DNA of 64,000 nucleotides from Pseudoalteromonas arctica (GCF_012927645.1 NZ_JABBMT010000007.1:1-64000), one strand, 5' to 3'; shown: positions 42,938 through 51,576, numbered from the stretch's first letter. Notes: a model not told the origin generated them from the sequence alone. Program-made: numbers and translations.

Positions 42938-45529
42938 CTACGCCATTAAATCCAGTGCCCACCAGTCGTTATCGCTGATTGCTGATGCGCTGCCGTTGTT
43001 TACTAAAATTGCTAAGTCCCAATCGCCAATGGTGATCAGGCCTTTTTTATTCTCGCCGTAATGGAACTCGCCGAGTTCATTGCGCGTTGCATTAAGGGTT
43101 TCGCGCCCGTCTAGCTGGGCGTATTGATAAGCAAGGTCCACAAGTTCACGCGCTTGCTGCCAGTGATCATCTGTTACGTGCCAGCTTGCCGATTTTTGGG
43201 CGAGTGTTTTTGCTCGGTATTCAATAGCGAGGTGCTTGTTGTGTTTTATTTGTGCGGTTTCGTCTAAAACATGAAGTTGACCGTTTTTAATTTGGTAAAT
43301 TTGCCCGTCTCTGGCGATCCTCTTGCCGCTATTTAGATCCTTTTTAACCTCTGTGATCTGTTTTTCATCACACCCCACCATATCGAGTATTAACTCCGCG
43401 CTAGAGCCCACGGCTATAGGCGTACAGTTATTACCACTAGACCAAGATAGGTCGGCTGCGCCGACGTTGGTGCTAGCCTTAGCTGCGAGTTTTTCGGCTG
43501 TGCCCTTGAGTTGTCTGGTCCATTCGATAAGGCGCGTTTTTAAGCTGGTTGCATCCGTTACGTTATGCACGTTGTTAAACAAACGTGTAAGCACGGCTTT
43601 GTAATCAATGTTGGTCACAACACCTTTAATGCGGCGTACTACTTCGGCGTAGTCGTTACCCATGGGCGTATCTTCGTACATTGATTTAAAGTTAGCGGCG
43701 CGGCCAATACACATGCCGCCCTGTAGTTTTACGTAGTCTTTCCAGTTGGCGGTATCGGCAGCATGGCGAATAGGCTCTATTACTTCGTCTTTTACAGCGG
43801 TGCGCATGCGTCGCAATTCTCGGTAAACGGTGACGCTTGGCGAACCTTGGAACTGAAATTGCCTAATATTCCACGTACTCGCCCACGCTAAAACGGGGTT
43901 GGCTTGCTCTTGCAGGTTTTCGCCTGTGTCAGCGTCTACGTGATCGGTCAGCATATAACCATCAATATTTTTACTGATGTATTTAGCGATGTACGCGGCC
44001 GCACTACCCTTGCTTTTGTCGAGCTTTACAGCGTCAAAACGTGGGCTGAATGTGCGGTAAAATTTGCTAGGCGCTTTGTGGTTTTTCGCCTTAAACTTTT
44101 TAGGTTCTCTTTTCTCGGCTTTGGCTTTTTCGGCTTCTTCTTTGTTGCGCTGTATAGCGACTTCGTTGGCTTTCTTTTTAGCAAAGCCCCACTCGCTGCG
44201 CTTTTGTTTGTACAGTTTAAATAAGTGGGCTTTCTCAGTATTAGCGCGATATTTAACACAGGCCTCAACGGTTTTTATGTGCGTGCCGTGGGTGTTTATA
44301 TCTACAAATTTGTTGAATACTTTGGCGCGGGTAAGCTCTGGGCCATAACGATCGTAAAGCTCGGTTTTGTCTTCTTGGATAAAGTACCAACGCAAAATAG
44401 CGTTGATTTCTTGCAGCTTGTTTTTTGGCATGAATAGCATCATGTGCCAATGCGGGCAACCGTCGGCGTGTGGCTCAACTACGCGCACACCAAAGTATTT
44501 AAGGCCGCGGCGATTAAGCTTAGACCGAGCACGCGCCCATGTTGTAGTTAAATAATTTTGTGCATCTTTAGGGGTTGAACCATCCCACGTACTTGCATTG
44601 GCATGAAAACGTGCCGGGCATGTAATGGTGTAAAACATGGCAACATAACCCATTTCGTCGGCTAGTTCTTCAGTCTCACGAATGCGGAGCATTAATTCGT
44701 TACGGCGGTTAGCAGGGTTTGCCATGCCGCTTTTTACGGCTTCAATCAGGTCAATTACATCGCCGTCACTGCTTTGTAATTCCATCATTTCTAAAAACTG
44801 ACGGCCACTGGCTTGAGCAAAGCTAAACTCACGCTGCGCTTGCTTTGACGAATACGGGCTAATACCACGGCGTTTAGGCTTTTTGCTTTTTTTATCGTAG
44901 TAAAGGTCTTTACCCACTTGGCCGGTGGCAATTTCAAGCAGCTCTAAAAACTGTTTACGCAGGGTTTTTAACTGGCGAGCCCACCACTTGTCGCATTGCA
45001 TTTTAAGCAAGGCAATTTCAAAGCACGCTGGCGGTAAGTCATCTTCACGCATGTCGTAAAACGGAACATTTACACCAAACTGTTTGGCATAGGCTGCAAC
45101 ACCTTCGTAGGTAAGGCGTACTATTTTTTCATACGGTAAATGCTGGTTTTGTTCGCTTACATCTAGTGCTTTTTCAACGCACTCTAATGCAAGGGTGCCT
45201 GCATGTTTTTTGGTTTTTTCAATACTACTTAGAATATGCCATGGCAATGGCATATTGTGAGTAATACTGAGTAGCACACCAAAACGTGGCTTTAAACGCG
45301 TAATAGTACGGCGCATCCATGTATTAGCGCGGAACTGACTCCCCGCTTTTTTCTCGGTGTAACGATCAATGTATTTACGGGCCAGGCGACTTTGCAGCGA
45401 CACAGGTACTTTTTCCAAGTTGCTAGCAAGGTAATTAAAGTCGTCAATATCATTGATAGACGAAATTAAGCCCTTAGCTATGGTCGATAGGTTAAGGGCG
45501 TCAAGATCGAGCGGTTTAGGGTAAGCCAT
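42938..45529 (-). CDS. Rolling-circle replication initiator, P2 gpA-like
   Basis: The 863-residue protein is a HUH endonuclease: HADGCPHWHMMLF (His360 and His362, the metal-binding HxH) and the two nucleophile tyrosines in AAYIAKYISKNI (Tyr513 and Tyr517, YxxxY as in P2 gpA). A Lys/Glu-rich linker (about 450-485) separates the motifs. It nicks the phage origin and stays bound to the 5' end. P2 gpA is 761 residues; the extra length is mainly N- and C-terminal. P2-type origins lie within this gene, but I could not place it. Confidence 0.93.
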   Translation of the reverse strand: MAYPKPLDLDALNLSTIAKGLISSINDIDDFNYLASNLEKVPVSLQSRLARKYIDRYTEKKAGSQFRANTWMRRTITRLKPRFGVLLSITHNMPLPWHILSSIEKTKKHAGTLALECVEKALDVSEQNQHLPYEKIVRLTYEGVAAYAKQFGVNVPFYDMREDDLPPACFEIALLKMQCDKWWARQLKTLRKQFLELLEIATGQVGKDLYYDKKSKKPKRRGISPYSSKQAQREFSFAQASGRQFLEMMELQSSDGDVIDLIEAVKSGMANPANRRNELMLRIRETEELADEMGYVAMFYTITCPARFHANASTWDGSTPKDAQNYLTTTWARARSKLNRRGLKYFGVRVVEPHADGCPHWHMMLFMPKNKLQEINAILRWYFIQEDKTELYDRYGPELTRAKVFNKFVDINTHGTHIKTVEACVKYRANTEKAHLFKLYKQKRSEWGFAKKKANEVAIQRNKEEAEKAKAEKREPKKFKAKNHKAPSKFYRTFSPRFDAVKLDKSKGSAAAYIAKYISKNIDGYMLTDHVDADTGENLQEQANPVLAWASTWNIRQFQFQGSPSVTVYRELRRMRTAVKDEVIEPIRHAADTANWKDYVKLQGGMCIGRAANFKSMYEDTPMGNDYAEVVRRIKGVVTNIDYKAVLTRLFNNVHNVTDATSLKTRLIEWTRQLKGTAEKLAAKASTNVGAADLSWSSGNNCTPIAVGSSAELILDMVGCDEKQITEVKKDLNSGKRIARDGQIYQIKNGQLHVLDETAQIKHNKHLAIEYRAKTLAQKSASWHVTDDHWQQARELVDLAYQYAQLDGRETLNATRNELGEFHYGENKKGLITIGDWDLAILVNNGSASAISDNDWWALDLMA

Positions 45530-45532
45530 CTA

Positions 45533-45814
45533 TTAATTAAGCTCGATTAACACTGGTTCGCCGTGAATTTGCGCGGCATCAAGTGCTGTTGCCATTTGGT
45601 CGTACACTGGCGCGTATTCAATATGATCAACGGCAATCATTTGCACCACTGGCATAAAGTCAGTTAAGCAGTTTTCGCATTCCATCAGCATGGCAACCGT
45701 TGGGCGCTTGGCTAAATTTTTAATAGTAAAATTGGCTTGGTCTACAGCATGTAAAACGATATTGCGTAGTAATTGCTGATTTTTAGAGTGATCTTGGTCT
45801 TTGATAGTGGTCAT
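45533..45814 (-). CDS. Hypothetical early phage protein upstream of gpA
   Basis: The 93-residue protein is helical (LLRNIVLHAVDQANFTIKNL, then LMECENCLTDFMPVVQMI). It lies 3 bp from the initiator gene and shares its operon. It could be a small regulator or helper; no motif supports a call. Confidence 0.6.
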   Translation of the reverse strand: MTTIKDQDHSKNQQLLRNIVLHAVDQANFTIKNLAKRPTVAMLMECENCLTDFMPVVQMIAVDHIEYAPVYDQMATALDAAQIHGEPVLIELN

Positions 45815-45833
45815 TTTTAGTATTCCTTTGGGG

Positions 45834-46421
45834 TTAAATTACGAAAAGTTCAGCGGCTAATGGGTAGCCTTTGCAAAATACAAAGTGGGCGTATTCTGTA
45901 GAATCGGTTTTGCTTGGTTTTTCAGGGTCAAAGCCCGGGCGTTTGCTGTGAACATAAACAGCTGCTAATGGCAGTTTTTGCCACATGGGTTTGCGTTTCT
46001 GGCTACCTAACCAATTAAGGCGTTGCAGCATAATGACTAAACCGCCGTCACGAACCATGCTTAATGCATGTTCGGTAAATTCTTCCGCTAATTTAAATGG
46101 TGGGTTTGTGATGATCATGTCGTAATGATGGTTTAACACCACAGTTCCTAAAAAATCAAAGTTAATTACATCAGCGCGTGAGTCAGCACGAATATCCCAG
46201 CTAGTAACATTAAAGCCGTGTTCTTCTAAAACGGTTGGATAGCTCATTGGGTATTTATCACAACCGCCAGCGCTCGGATCTAGTACTCTTGGGTTTTCAT
46301 CTGGTGAACAAACCAAAATATTATTTTCAGCAAATGCTGCTAAAAAATCTTCAATTAGCCAATGCGGTGTTACGTAGTAATCATCTGCATTGCGCTGGGT
46401 TCCGCGATTAGTTGAGCTCAT
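45834..46421 (-). CDS. N6-adenine DNA methyltransferase-like protein
   Basis: From the ATG at 46421 (AAGGA seven bases upstream) the product is 195 residues. DDYYVTPHWLIEDFLAAF at the start, RVLDPSAGGCDKY (SAM motif) and IITNPPFKLAEEF (catalytic NPPF) identify a class I N6-adenine methyltransferase fold. This is a second, unrelated methyltransferase in the prophage. The start resembles phage DNA adenine methylases that begin DxYxTP. Recognition sequence unknown. Confidence 0.8.
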   Translation of the reverse strand: MSSTNRGTQRNADDYYVTPHWLIEDFLAAFAENNILVCSPDENPRVLDPSAGGCDKYPMSYPTVLEEHGFNVTSWDIRADSRADVINFDFLGTVVLNHHYDMIITNPPFKLAEEFTEHALSMVRDGGLVIMLQRLNWLGSQKRKPMWQKLPLAAVYVHSKRPGFDPEKPSKTDSTEYAHFVFCKGYPLAAELFVI

Positions 46422-46430
46422 GATCAATCC

Positions 46431-46835
46431 TTAATTTGCTTGCGCATCTGTTTTTGACTGTTCAACCAATTGCGGAACAACATCAAACTTGGGCGGGGTT
46501 CTTTCGAAGTTTTCGCGAGCTAACACGTTTGCGTCAGTAAAAGCAGCCACAATATTTTGCAATGCTAAAATGCCTTTGCGCACTGCATCACGCTCTTGGA
46601 TATTAAATTTATAAAAACTCATTTCTACATGACGCTGCTTTAGCCCCGCAGCAATACACACTATTTTTCTTTGCTGGTCATTTAAAACAGCATTAAACAC
46701 GTAACCTGGTGTGCGTGTTCTATCGCTCATTAGCGCCTTTATTTCAGCAAGCCCTTTTGGTATGTGGCGACCTTCAACCGCTTTTAATGGTGAGGATTGT
46801 GCGCTATTGGTTTGTTTAACGAGTGCATTTGCCAT
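46431..46835 (-). CDS. Hypothetical early phage protein
   Basis: The 134-residue protein has a Ser/Ala-rich start, then LAEIKALMSDRTRTPGYVFNA and AAGLKQRHVEMSFYKFNIQERDA. No family recognised. Operon context only: between a methyltransferase and other early genes. Confidence 0.6.
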   Translation of the reverse strand: MANALVKQTNSAQSSPLKAVEGRHIPKGLAEIKALMSDRTRTPGYVFNAVLNDQQRKIVCIAAGLKQRHVEMSFYKFNIQERDAVRKGILALQNIVAAFTDANVLARENFERTPPKFDVVPQLVEQSKTDAQAN

Positions 46836-46837
46836 GG

Positions 46838-47083
46838 TTATATCTCCTGCTCAGTGCTTGCGTGTTCTTTTAACCAAAGCACCGCTTTTTGAATTGTTTG
46901 TTTTTCATCGCCTTGGCTATACACGGGTAATTGAAAGTCACTTACAACCGCTTGCAAGCATGGCTCTAAACCCTGCACTGCTTTTCTGGTTGTAATTTTA
47001 CAGCCCAGCAAATACCTAGCTTGCTCAGCAAGTGTTTTGTGTTTAAACAGTGTTTTTCTACAAAATTCAGTGTACTGGTGCAT
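46838..47083 (-). CDS. Hypothetical early phage protein
   Basis: The 81-residue protein has a Lys/Arg-rich N-terminus (CRKTLFKHKTLAEQARYLLG) and an acidic C-terminus. It ends 2 bp before the next gene. No domain is recognised. Confidence 0.55.
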   Translation of the reverse strand: MHQYTEFCRKTLFKHKTLAEQARYLLGCKITTRKAVQGLEPCLQAVVSDFQLPVYSQGDEKQTIQKAVLWLKEHASTEQEI

Positions 47084-47097
47084 TGCCTTGCTCCTAG

Positions 47098-47388
47098 TTA
47101 TTTTCCGTACTTTCTACCGCAGTAACAGCAGTAGTTTGCATAAATGCTTACATTATCTTTGCGCAAATTTTTAGCGTGTCCACCGCCCTTTTTTGGCGCC
47201 CTAAATTCAAACTCAACTCTTGGATTAACAGGCGCTCTATCACCGCCGCTTAGAGAAAAAGTCTGATCACGCCATTTAAATTCAACATCTTTAGCGCCTT
47301 CAGGTATTGTTCCCTGCGCAATTAAATGATTTTTAACGCGCTCTAAATTATCGGTAAAACAGTTACATGCTGTATTTTCAGTAGTCAT
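47098..47388 (-). CDS. Small Cys-rich phage protein
   Basis: A longer frame reaches 47529 but overlaps the AlpA-like gene. The ATG at 47388 has AGGAG five to six bases upstream, giving 96 residues (MTTENTACNCF). CYCGRKYGK and YANYCC near the end give a possible zinc-binding Cys cluster. Basic KKGGGHAKNLRK before it may bind nucleic acid. Function unknown. Confidence 0.65.
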   Translation of the reverse strand: MTTENTACNCFTDNLERVKNHLIAQGTIPEGAKDVEFKWRDQTFSLSGGDRAPVNPRVEFEFRAPKKGGGHAKNLRKDNVSIYANYCCYCGRKYGK

Positions 47389-47398
47389 AAAATTACTC

Positions 47399-47671
47399 CT
47401 AGTTTGCTTGTTGTTGGCCGTAGAACTCGTGGAACTTCTCAGCGCCAAGGCGCATCCACTCTTCAATATCTTCCTCAACCCAAACAACGCGGCCGCTTGA
47501 TGCTTTGTGCGATTTAGGAAACTCGCCACGTTCCATTAAGCGGTAGATAGACGAACGGTGAATACCGCACTTTTCAGCCACATCGGCTGGGCGTAAGTAG
47601 CGGTCGTTAATGGTGATAACTTCGCCACGTACATTGCGGCGGTAGTGATCGGCTGCGTTTAATTGGCTCAT
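47399..47671 (-). CDS. AlpA-like helix-turn-helix regulator (possible Cox/excisionase)
   Basis: The 90-residue protein contains RYLRPADVAEKCGIHRSSIY (HTH), LMERGEFPKSHKASSGRVVW (wing) and EEDIEEWM, the AlpA/MerR-like excisionase pattern. It overlaps the Cro-like gene by 4 bp. In P2 the first early gene cox both represses Pc and directs excision; the place and fold suggest the same role here. Confidence 0.8.
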   Translation of the reverse strand: MSQLNAADHYRRNVRGEVITINDRYLRPADVAEKCGIHRSSIYRLMERGEFPKSHKASSGRVVWVEEDIEEWMRLGAEKFHEFYGQQQAN

Positions 47672-47886
47672 GCTGCATCGTCCTTGTTTGTTTTTTGGTG
47701 ATCGGCGAGTAACTCGTCTACCGATACTTCGCCGTTTGTTAGTTCAGAAATACGCGGAATGTATTTCGCTGGGGCTTGGCAATGGCGGTTAACCCAATAA
47801 AAAACCGCTGTTTGGGTTGTACCCAAAATCTTAGCTAATTTTGTTTGCCCACCAATTAGGCAAACTGCTTTTTCAATGGCAGACAT
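47668..47886 (-). CDS. Cro-like repressor (YdaS/Cro type)
   Basis: From the ATG at 47886 (AAGAGG upstream; a GTG two codons earlier is the other option) the product is 72 residues. GGQTKLAKILGTTQTAVFYWVN is a YdaS/Cro-type helix-turn-helix. It is divergent from the S24 repressor gene over a 180-bp operator region, the standard lysis-lysogeny switch. Confidence 0.82.
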   Translation of the reverse strand: MSAIEKAVCLIGGQTKLAKILGTTQTAVFYWVNRHCQAPAKYIPRISELTNGEVSVDELLADHQKTNKDDAA

Positions 47887-47902
47887 AAACACCTCTTAAA
47901 AT

Positions 47903-47988
47903 ATAAGTTTTACTTATCCTATGATCTAAAAAAGTTATTGTCAACGCAAATTAAAACATTATGTTATTAAAATATAAGTTTTGCTTAT
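47903..47988. promoter_or_regulatory. Paired operators of the lysogeny switch
   Basis: ATAAGTTTTACTTAT (47903-47917) and ATAAGTTTTGCTTAT (47974-47988) are near-identical dyads (ATAAG-N5-CTTAT), 71 bp apart. The first overlaps the -10 of the minus-strand early promoter, the second abuts the -35 of the repressor promoter. Confidence 0.8.
47916..47944 (-). promoter_or_regulatory. Early (lytic) promoter for the Cro-like gene
   Basis: On the minus strand TTGACA (47944-47939), 17-bp spacer, TAGGAT (47921-47916). Operator 1 overlaps the -10, so the repressor would block it. Confidence 0.7.
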
Positions 47989-48017
47989 TTGACGGAGGTA
48001 TCAGAAACCCTGATAAT
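47989..48017 (+). promoter_or_regulatory. Repressor-gene promoter
   Basis: TTGACG (47989-47994), 17-bp spacer and GATAAT (48012-48017). Operator 2 ends directly before the -35, so a bound repressor could either block or touch RNA polymerase. Confidence 0.7.
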
Positions 48018-48066
48018 CGCATTATAATTATCACTTAAAGTTATAAAATAAATAAAAGGAATTAAC

Positions 48067-48687
48067 ATGAGCATTGCAGAAAGAGTTAAGATTCGCCGCA
48101 AAGAACTGGGACTTACCCAATATCAGCTTGGGGATTTGGTAGGTATCGCACAAACAGCGATACAAAGATTAGAAAAAGGCGATACAAAAAACCCACGTGA
48201 CATTGAAGCATTAGCCACTGCACTCCAATGCACTCCTGAGTTTTTACGTTTTGGCATTAGTGACAACACAAATAGCAACGTTGCACCGGGCCCAACACTT
48301 AAAGCGGCTGTGCCATTAATCAGCTGGGTGCAAGCAGGCGCATGGTCAGACATTAATGAAATACGTGAATTTGATGCCGAACGGTATTTATGCCCAGTTA
48401 AGTGCAGTGATCAAACCTTTGCACTAAAAGTACAAGGCGTGAGTATGGAACCTAAATTTTATGATGGTGATTTGATTTTTGTAGATCCTGAAGCTGACTG
48501 CATCCACGGTTCCTACGTAGTCGCACGTTTAGATGATGACAACCAAGCCACCTTCAAACAGTTAATAATCGAAAGCGGCCACAAATTCCTAAAAGCCGCC
48601 AACCCTAGCTGGCCTGATCAACTAATACCGATTAATGGCAACTGCACGTTAGTGGGTAAAGTGGTTTTTGCAGGTAAGTCGTTTTAA
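48067..48687 (+). CDS. CI-type repressor with S24 self-cleavage domain
   Basis: The 206-residue protein has an N-terminal XRE HTH (residues 8-60, LTQYQLGDLVGIAQTAIQRLE) and a LexA-like C-terminal domain. Cleavage site Ala90-Gly91 (WVQAGAW), catalytic Ser126 (GVSMEP) and Lys164 (TFKQL) are all present, so RecA-stimulated cleavage is expected on DNA damage. AAAGGA lies seven bases upstream of the ATG. It keeps the lytic promoter closed through the ATAAG operators. Confidence 0.93.
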   Translation: MSIAERVKIRRKELGLTQYQLGDLVGIAQTAIQRLEKGDTKNPRDIEALATALQCTPEFLRFGISDNTNSNVAPGPTLKAAVPLISWVQAGAWSDINEIREFDAERYLCPVKCSDQTFALKVQGVSMEPKFYDGDLIFVDPEADCIHGSYVVARLDDDNQATFKQLIIESGHKFLKAANPSWPDQLIPINGNCTLVGKVVFAGKSF

Positions 48688-48766
48688 GTAAAAGTAGTAA
48701 GAGTTTATTAATAAACTATATTCAAAATTAAAAACTATTTAATAAAAACATTTATAAGGAAATATC

Positions 48767-49534
48767 ATGAGTGCTAATGTCCCTAAAGTATTTATTTCTT
48801 ATTCCCATGACACGCAGGCACATAAAAAATGGGTTCTAGAGTTGGCGCAACGTTTACGTAATTCTGGTGTCGATGCAGTTTTAGATCAATTTCGTGTAGG
48901 CCTTGGTGATGACCTGGGCGGATTCATGGAAAGAAGCGTCGCTGAGTCTGACCGTATTATCATGGTATGTACTGACAACTATGTCACTAAAGCTAACAGC
49001 GGCTTAGGCGGGGTTGGATATGAAAAAATGATTATGACTGCGGAATATATGACTAATATTGATAACAATAAAGTCATTCCTCTGATTCGTCAAAACGGCA
49101 CTCATAACGTACCAACATTTTTACAAACCCGTTTGCATATCAATTTTTCTCGTGAAGATGAATATGAATTACAATTTGACAACCTTTTACGTGAAATTCA
49201 TCAAGCTCCTTTATTTAAAGAACCACCTGTTGGTAATAACCCATTTGAATCAGTAATCGAGAAACCTGCAGAAAGTGTAACAGACAAGAAAATGGAGCTG
49301 CTAAAAGAGATGGTAACTTTTTATAATCAAGGAACTACCCGTTTTCACTTTGATGACCTTCAGCGTCTACTTGGTAGCTCAAAAATATTTGCTGAAATTT
49401 ATATTGATGACTTAGTTGAGAGTGAATACATACAACGAATGCTGAATTACCAAATAGGTGTTACCATCGAAACCTTCCAATTAACCGATAAAGCTAAATT
49501 ACATGCAGTTGAACAGGGATGGGTTACTGAATAA
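48767..49534 (+). CDS. SEFIR-domain protein, putative anti-phage or conversion factor
   Basis: The 255-residue protein starts VPKVFISYSHDTQAHKKWVL, the SEFIR signature (TIR-related), continuing to IMVCTDNYVTKANSG and KVIPLIRQNG by about residue 120. The C-terminal 90 residues look like a winged helix (MELLKEMVTFYNQGTTRFHF, then LSSKIFAEIYIDDLVE). Bacterial SEFIR proteins have been reported as phage defence. Its place between repressor and integrase and its own upstream gap fit a lysogen-expressed cargo gene. The wHTH at the C-terminus, if real, would make it a sensor-effector in one chain. Confidence 0.8.
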   Translation: MSANVPKVFISYSHDTQAHKKWVLELAQRLRNSGVDAVLDQFRVGLGDDLGGFMERSVAESDRIIMVCTDNYVTKANSGLGGVGYEKMIMTAEYMTNIDNNKVIPLIRQNGTHNVPTFLQTRLHINFSREDEYELQFDNLLREIHQAPLFKEPPVGNNPFESVIEKPAESVTDKKMELLKEMVTFYNQGTTRFHFDDLQRLLGSSKIFAEIYIDDLVESEYIQRMLNYQIGVTIETFQLTDKAKLHAVEQGWVTE

Positions 49535-49545
49535 AGTGAATGTGA

Positions 49546-49571
49546 TTAAAGCCCGCTAAATGCGGGCTTAA
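49546..49571. terminator. Bidirectional terminator between SEFIR and WYL-like genes
   Basis: GCCCGC and GCGGGC with loop TAAAT, extended by TTAAA/TTAA arms; the same hairpin occurs on the other side of the WYL-like gene (50789-50815). Confidence 0.85.
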
Positions 49572-49572
49572 T

Positions 49573-50697
49573 TTATATATTTATTGCTGAACGTGAAATC
49601 TTAGTTAATCTGTCTAAACTATTCCCATTGATTAGCAGCTCTAAAAGCTCCATTTGATTACATTGGTAGCGCTGTTTGTAATTGTATTTTTTATCTATGA
49701 GTTCAAACAAGTCAAACACTATACTGCCTAGATACATTTCGCTTTTATCTCTGTCCCAGCCCATCTGATCACCAAACTGTACTTGGAGTGTAATGTTATT
49801 ATTTTTGGCAGAGAAATTATCACCCATCTTGAATTTTAAAATTGGCCCTTGAGTCCAAACCATTGAGCCTTCTTTGTCTTTTATTCGCTGCTCATATTTT
49901 ATATCAAGCGCATCTCTGAACGTGTAAGGCACACTAAAATACCAGTGCTCGTTATTTAACATTCCTTGGCTTAGTGCTGAGTTGTAATAAACACTAGGGT
50001 AAGCGGCTAACTCCCTTTTTATTTTGGTTTTATCTCCGGTTGGCCACATTGTTTTTAAATGCTTTAAGGTTGCGCTTTCTAAGAATTTAAATTCTATATT
50101 CTGGTTGCCCAGTAACTCTTTGCACCACGTAAACAAACGATCAGCGGCGGTATTAAGGTAGCTATAAGATATGGCTGATTTCTTTTTCTTGTGACGAACT
50201 ACCCAGTTTTTAGTACGCTTTATTGTGACTTCTTTATAATCACCTGTTAGTTCATCAATTTCTAGCTCTGTTCTGTATTCTTCAAAACAGACTTGTAGTT
50301 CTGGCAGTTTTTTGGGGTTGCCATTTTTAAACCGTGCGTAAATTGAAAGGTCTTTTGTACTTTCGGTCAATTCAATTAACCATTGTTCATGAGGAAAATG
50401 AAGTTCTATCGCATTTTTTATGTCTAGTAACGTTTGCTGTGGTTCTACCTTTGGCGGCTGGCTAACCTCTGACGATCTATCTTTTGTTAGTTCGCCATTT
50501 TCATCCATGACTTGTATTCGTTCCATTAGGAATGTTTTTAAAGCGTTGGTGGTATAGCACTTGGCTCTTACTTTGTTGCCTTTAATACTTATTGGCCCTA
50601 AAACACGAGACTGGCCGCTCATGCTACCACCGTTGTAGATTACGTTTATTTTTTGTTTGGTATCAATTGCGTTTTGAATTTGTTGTTCTGCGTCCAT
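49573..50697 (-). CDS. WYL-like domain protein of unknown function
   Basis: The 374-residue protein has an N-terminal section (residues 5-65) that reads like a WYL/SH3-barrel domain: IQNAIDTKQKINVIYNGG, SRVLGPISIKGNKVRAKCY and LKTFLMERIQVM. The rest (about 90-374) has no recognised family; it includes a basic VRHKKKKSA stretch near 180 and a Trp/Tyr-rich region. It is convergent with the SEFIR gene and lies alone between two identical terminators. WYL domains often sense ligands in defence loci, so a paired or independent defence role is possible but unproven. Confidence 0.6.
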   Translation of the reverse strand: MDAEQQIQNAIDTKQKINVIYNGGSMSGQSRVLGPISIKGNKVRAKCYTTNALKTFLMERIQVMDENGELTKDRSSEVSQPPKVEPQQTLLDIKNAIELHFPHEQWLIELTESTKDLSIYARFKNGNPKKLPELQVCFEEYRTELEIDELTGDYKEVTIKRTKNWVVRHKKKKSAISYSYLNTAADRLFTWCKELLGNQNIEFKFLESATLKHLKTMWPTGDKTKIKRELAAYPSVYYNSALSQGMLNNEHWYFSVPYTFRDALDIKYEQRIKDKEGSMVWTQGPILKFKMGDNFSAKNNNITLQVQFGDQMGWDRDKSEMYLGSIVFDLFELIDKKYNYKQRYQCNQMELLELLINGNSLDRLTKISRSAINI

Positions 50698-50788
50698 GAT
50701 CTTCCCTTTTCATTGAAGAACATAGATTAAGTTAGCGTTCAGTTTTTAACAAGCTGGGGATTTATACAGGCATTATATTGCAGACATT

Positions 50789-50815
50789 AAAAAAGCCCGC
50801 TAAATGCGGGCTTTT
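50789..50815. terminator. Terminator downstream of the small 50.8-kb gene
   Basis: AAAAGCCCGC, loop TAAAT, GCGGGCTTTT: same core as the hairpin at 49546-49571. It ends transcription from the minus-strand genes at 50.8-51.3 kb before the WYL-like gene's own promoter. Confidence 0.85.
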
Positions 50816-50832
50816 ATATTCTTTCTTTACTA

Positions 50833-50958
50833 CTATGCAGCTTTATTAGACTTTGCAGCTAATTTTGCATCAACAGAAGAAAGTAACTTCTCAATTGTGT
50901 TTGCACACTCAAAAGCTTCATTTAATAGCTTTTTCATTTCGAGATCATTTAGTTTCAT
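50833..50958 (-). CDS. Small helical protein
   Basis: The ATG at 50958 has GGAG at a good distance (seven bases) and gives 41 residues: a start MKLNDLEMKKLLNEAFECAN and a Lys/Ala-rich end. Longer in-frame starts up to 51042 overlap the upstream gene and lack such a site. Function unknown; likely translated after the 51.0-kb gene. Confidence 0.5.
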   Translation of the reverse strand: MKLNDLEMKKLLNEAFECANTIEKLLSSVDAKLAAKSNKAA

Positions 50959-51014
50959 AAGCTTCTCCATTGTAGTGAAATAACAACTTTCCATTAAAGT
51001 TGTATATAGTTTAA

Positions 51015-51335
51015 TTAAATAAAATCCATTTTCTGAAGACATTGAGCGGCTTGGGCTAAGTCTTCATTTTTATTCTCGGAGATTGCTAGGGCCATCTTTT
51101 CCATATATAAAGCGGCTTGTTTTGCGTTAAGAACAACTCTTTCATTGTTCCAATCTCCGTGTTCTGCAAATACTGAGATAATTTCTGCTAGTCTTTTCGC
51201 ACGTTTGGCAACTTCTTCATAAGTTGGCTCATTGTGCTCAGCTAATTCTTGAATTGAAAATAATTCGAACTGCTCTAAAAAGTGCTTGGCTACCTTAAAA
51301 ACCAATTGATACAATTTCTGTATTTCATCATCCAT
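51015..51335 (-). CDS. Hypothetical helical protein
   Basis: The 106-residue protein is all-helical (LYQLVFKVAKHFLEQFELF, then KRAKRLAEIISVFAEHGD). It lies between integrase and WYL-like genes in the cargo region. No motif recognised; it could be part of a small module with the 41-residue gene downstream. Confidence 0.6.
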   Translation of the reverse strand: MDDEIQKLYQLVFKVAKHFLEQFELFSIQELAEHNEPTYEEVAKRAKRLAEIISVFAEHGDWNNERVVLNAKQAALYMEKMALAISENKNEDLAQAAQCLQKMDFI

Positions 51336-51576
51336 TTAACTGCTTTCCAATGCTGTAAAGTTTGTTTTTATTTTGAGCGCGCAATTATACATGCAGCGCT
51401 ATTGGTAAGCAATCGTACAATGTAATTATTGTTCACTTTTTGTTGTTTATCTAGTCTTATTCGGATAATACAGTCTCACAAGCTTTCGTTACTAGCAATA
51501 GTTTTGTAAAAATATATTATAAAATAACTTTACATAAAGTAATTATAGTCACAGGTTATGAACAGGATATTAATCC

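Noticed and set aside
47389..47529. Long N-terminal extension of the Cys-rich gene at 47.1 kb
   Set aside because: Lies within the AlpA-like gene in another frame; the ATG at 47388 has a proper ribosome site.
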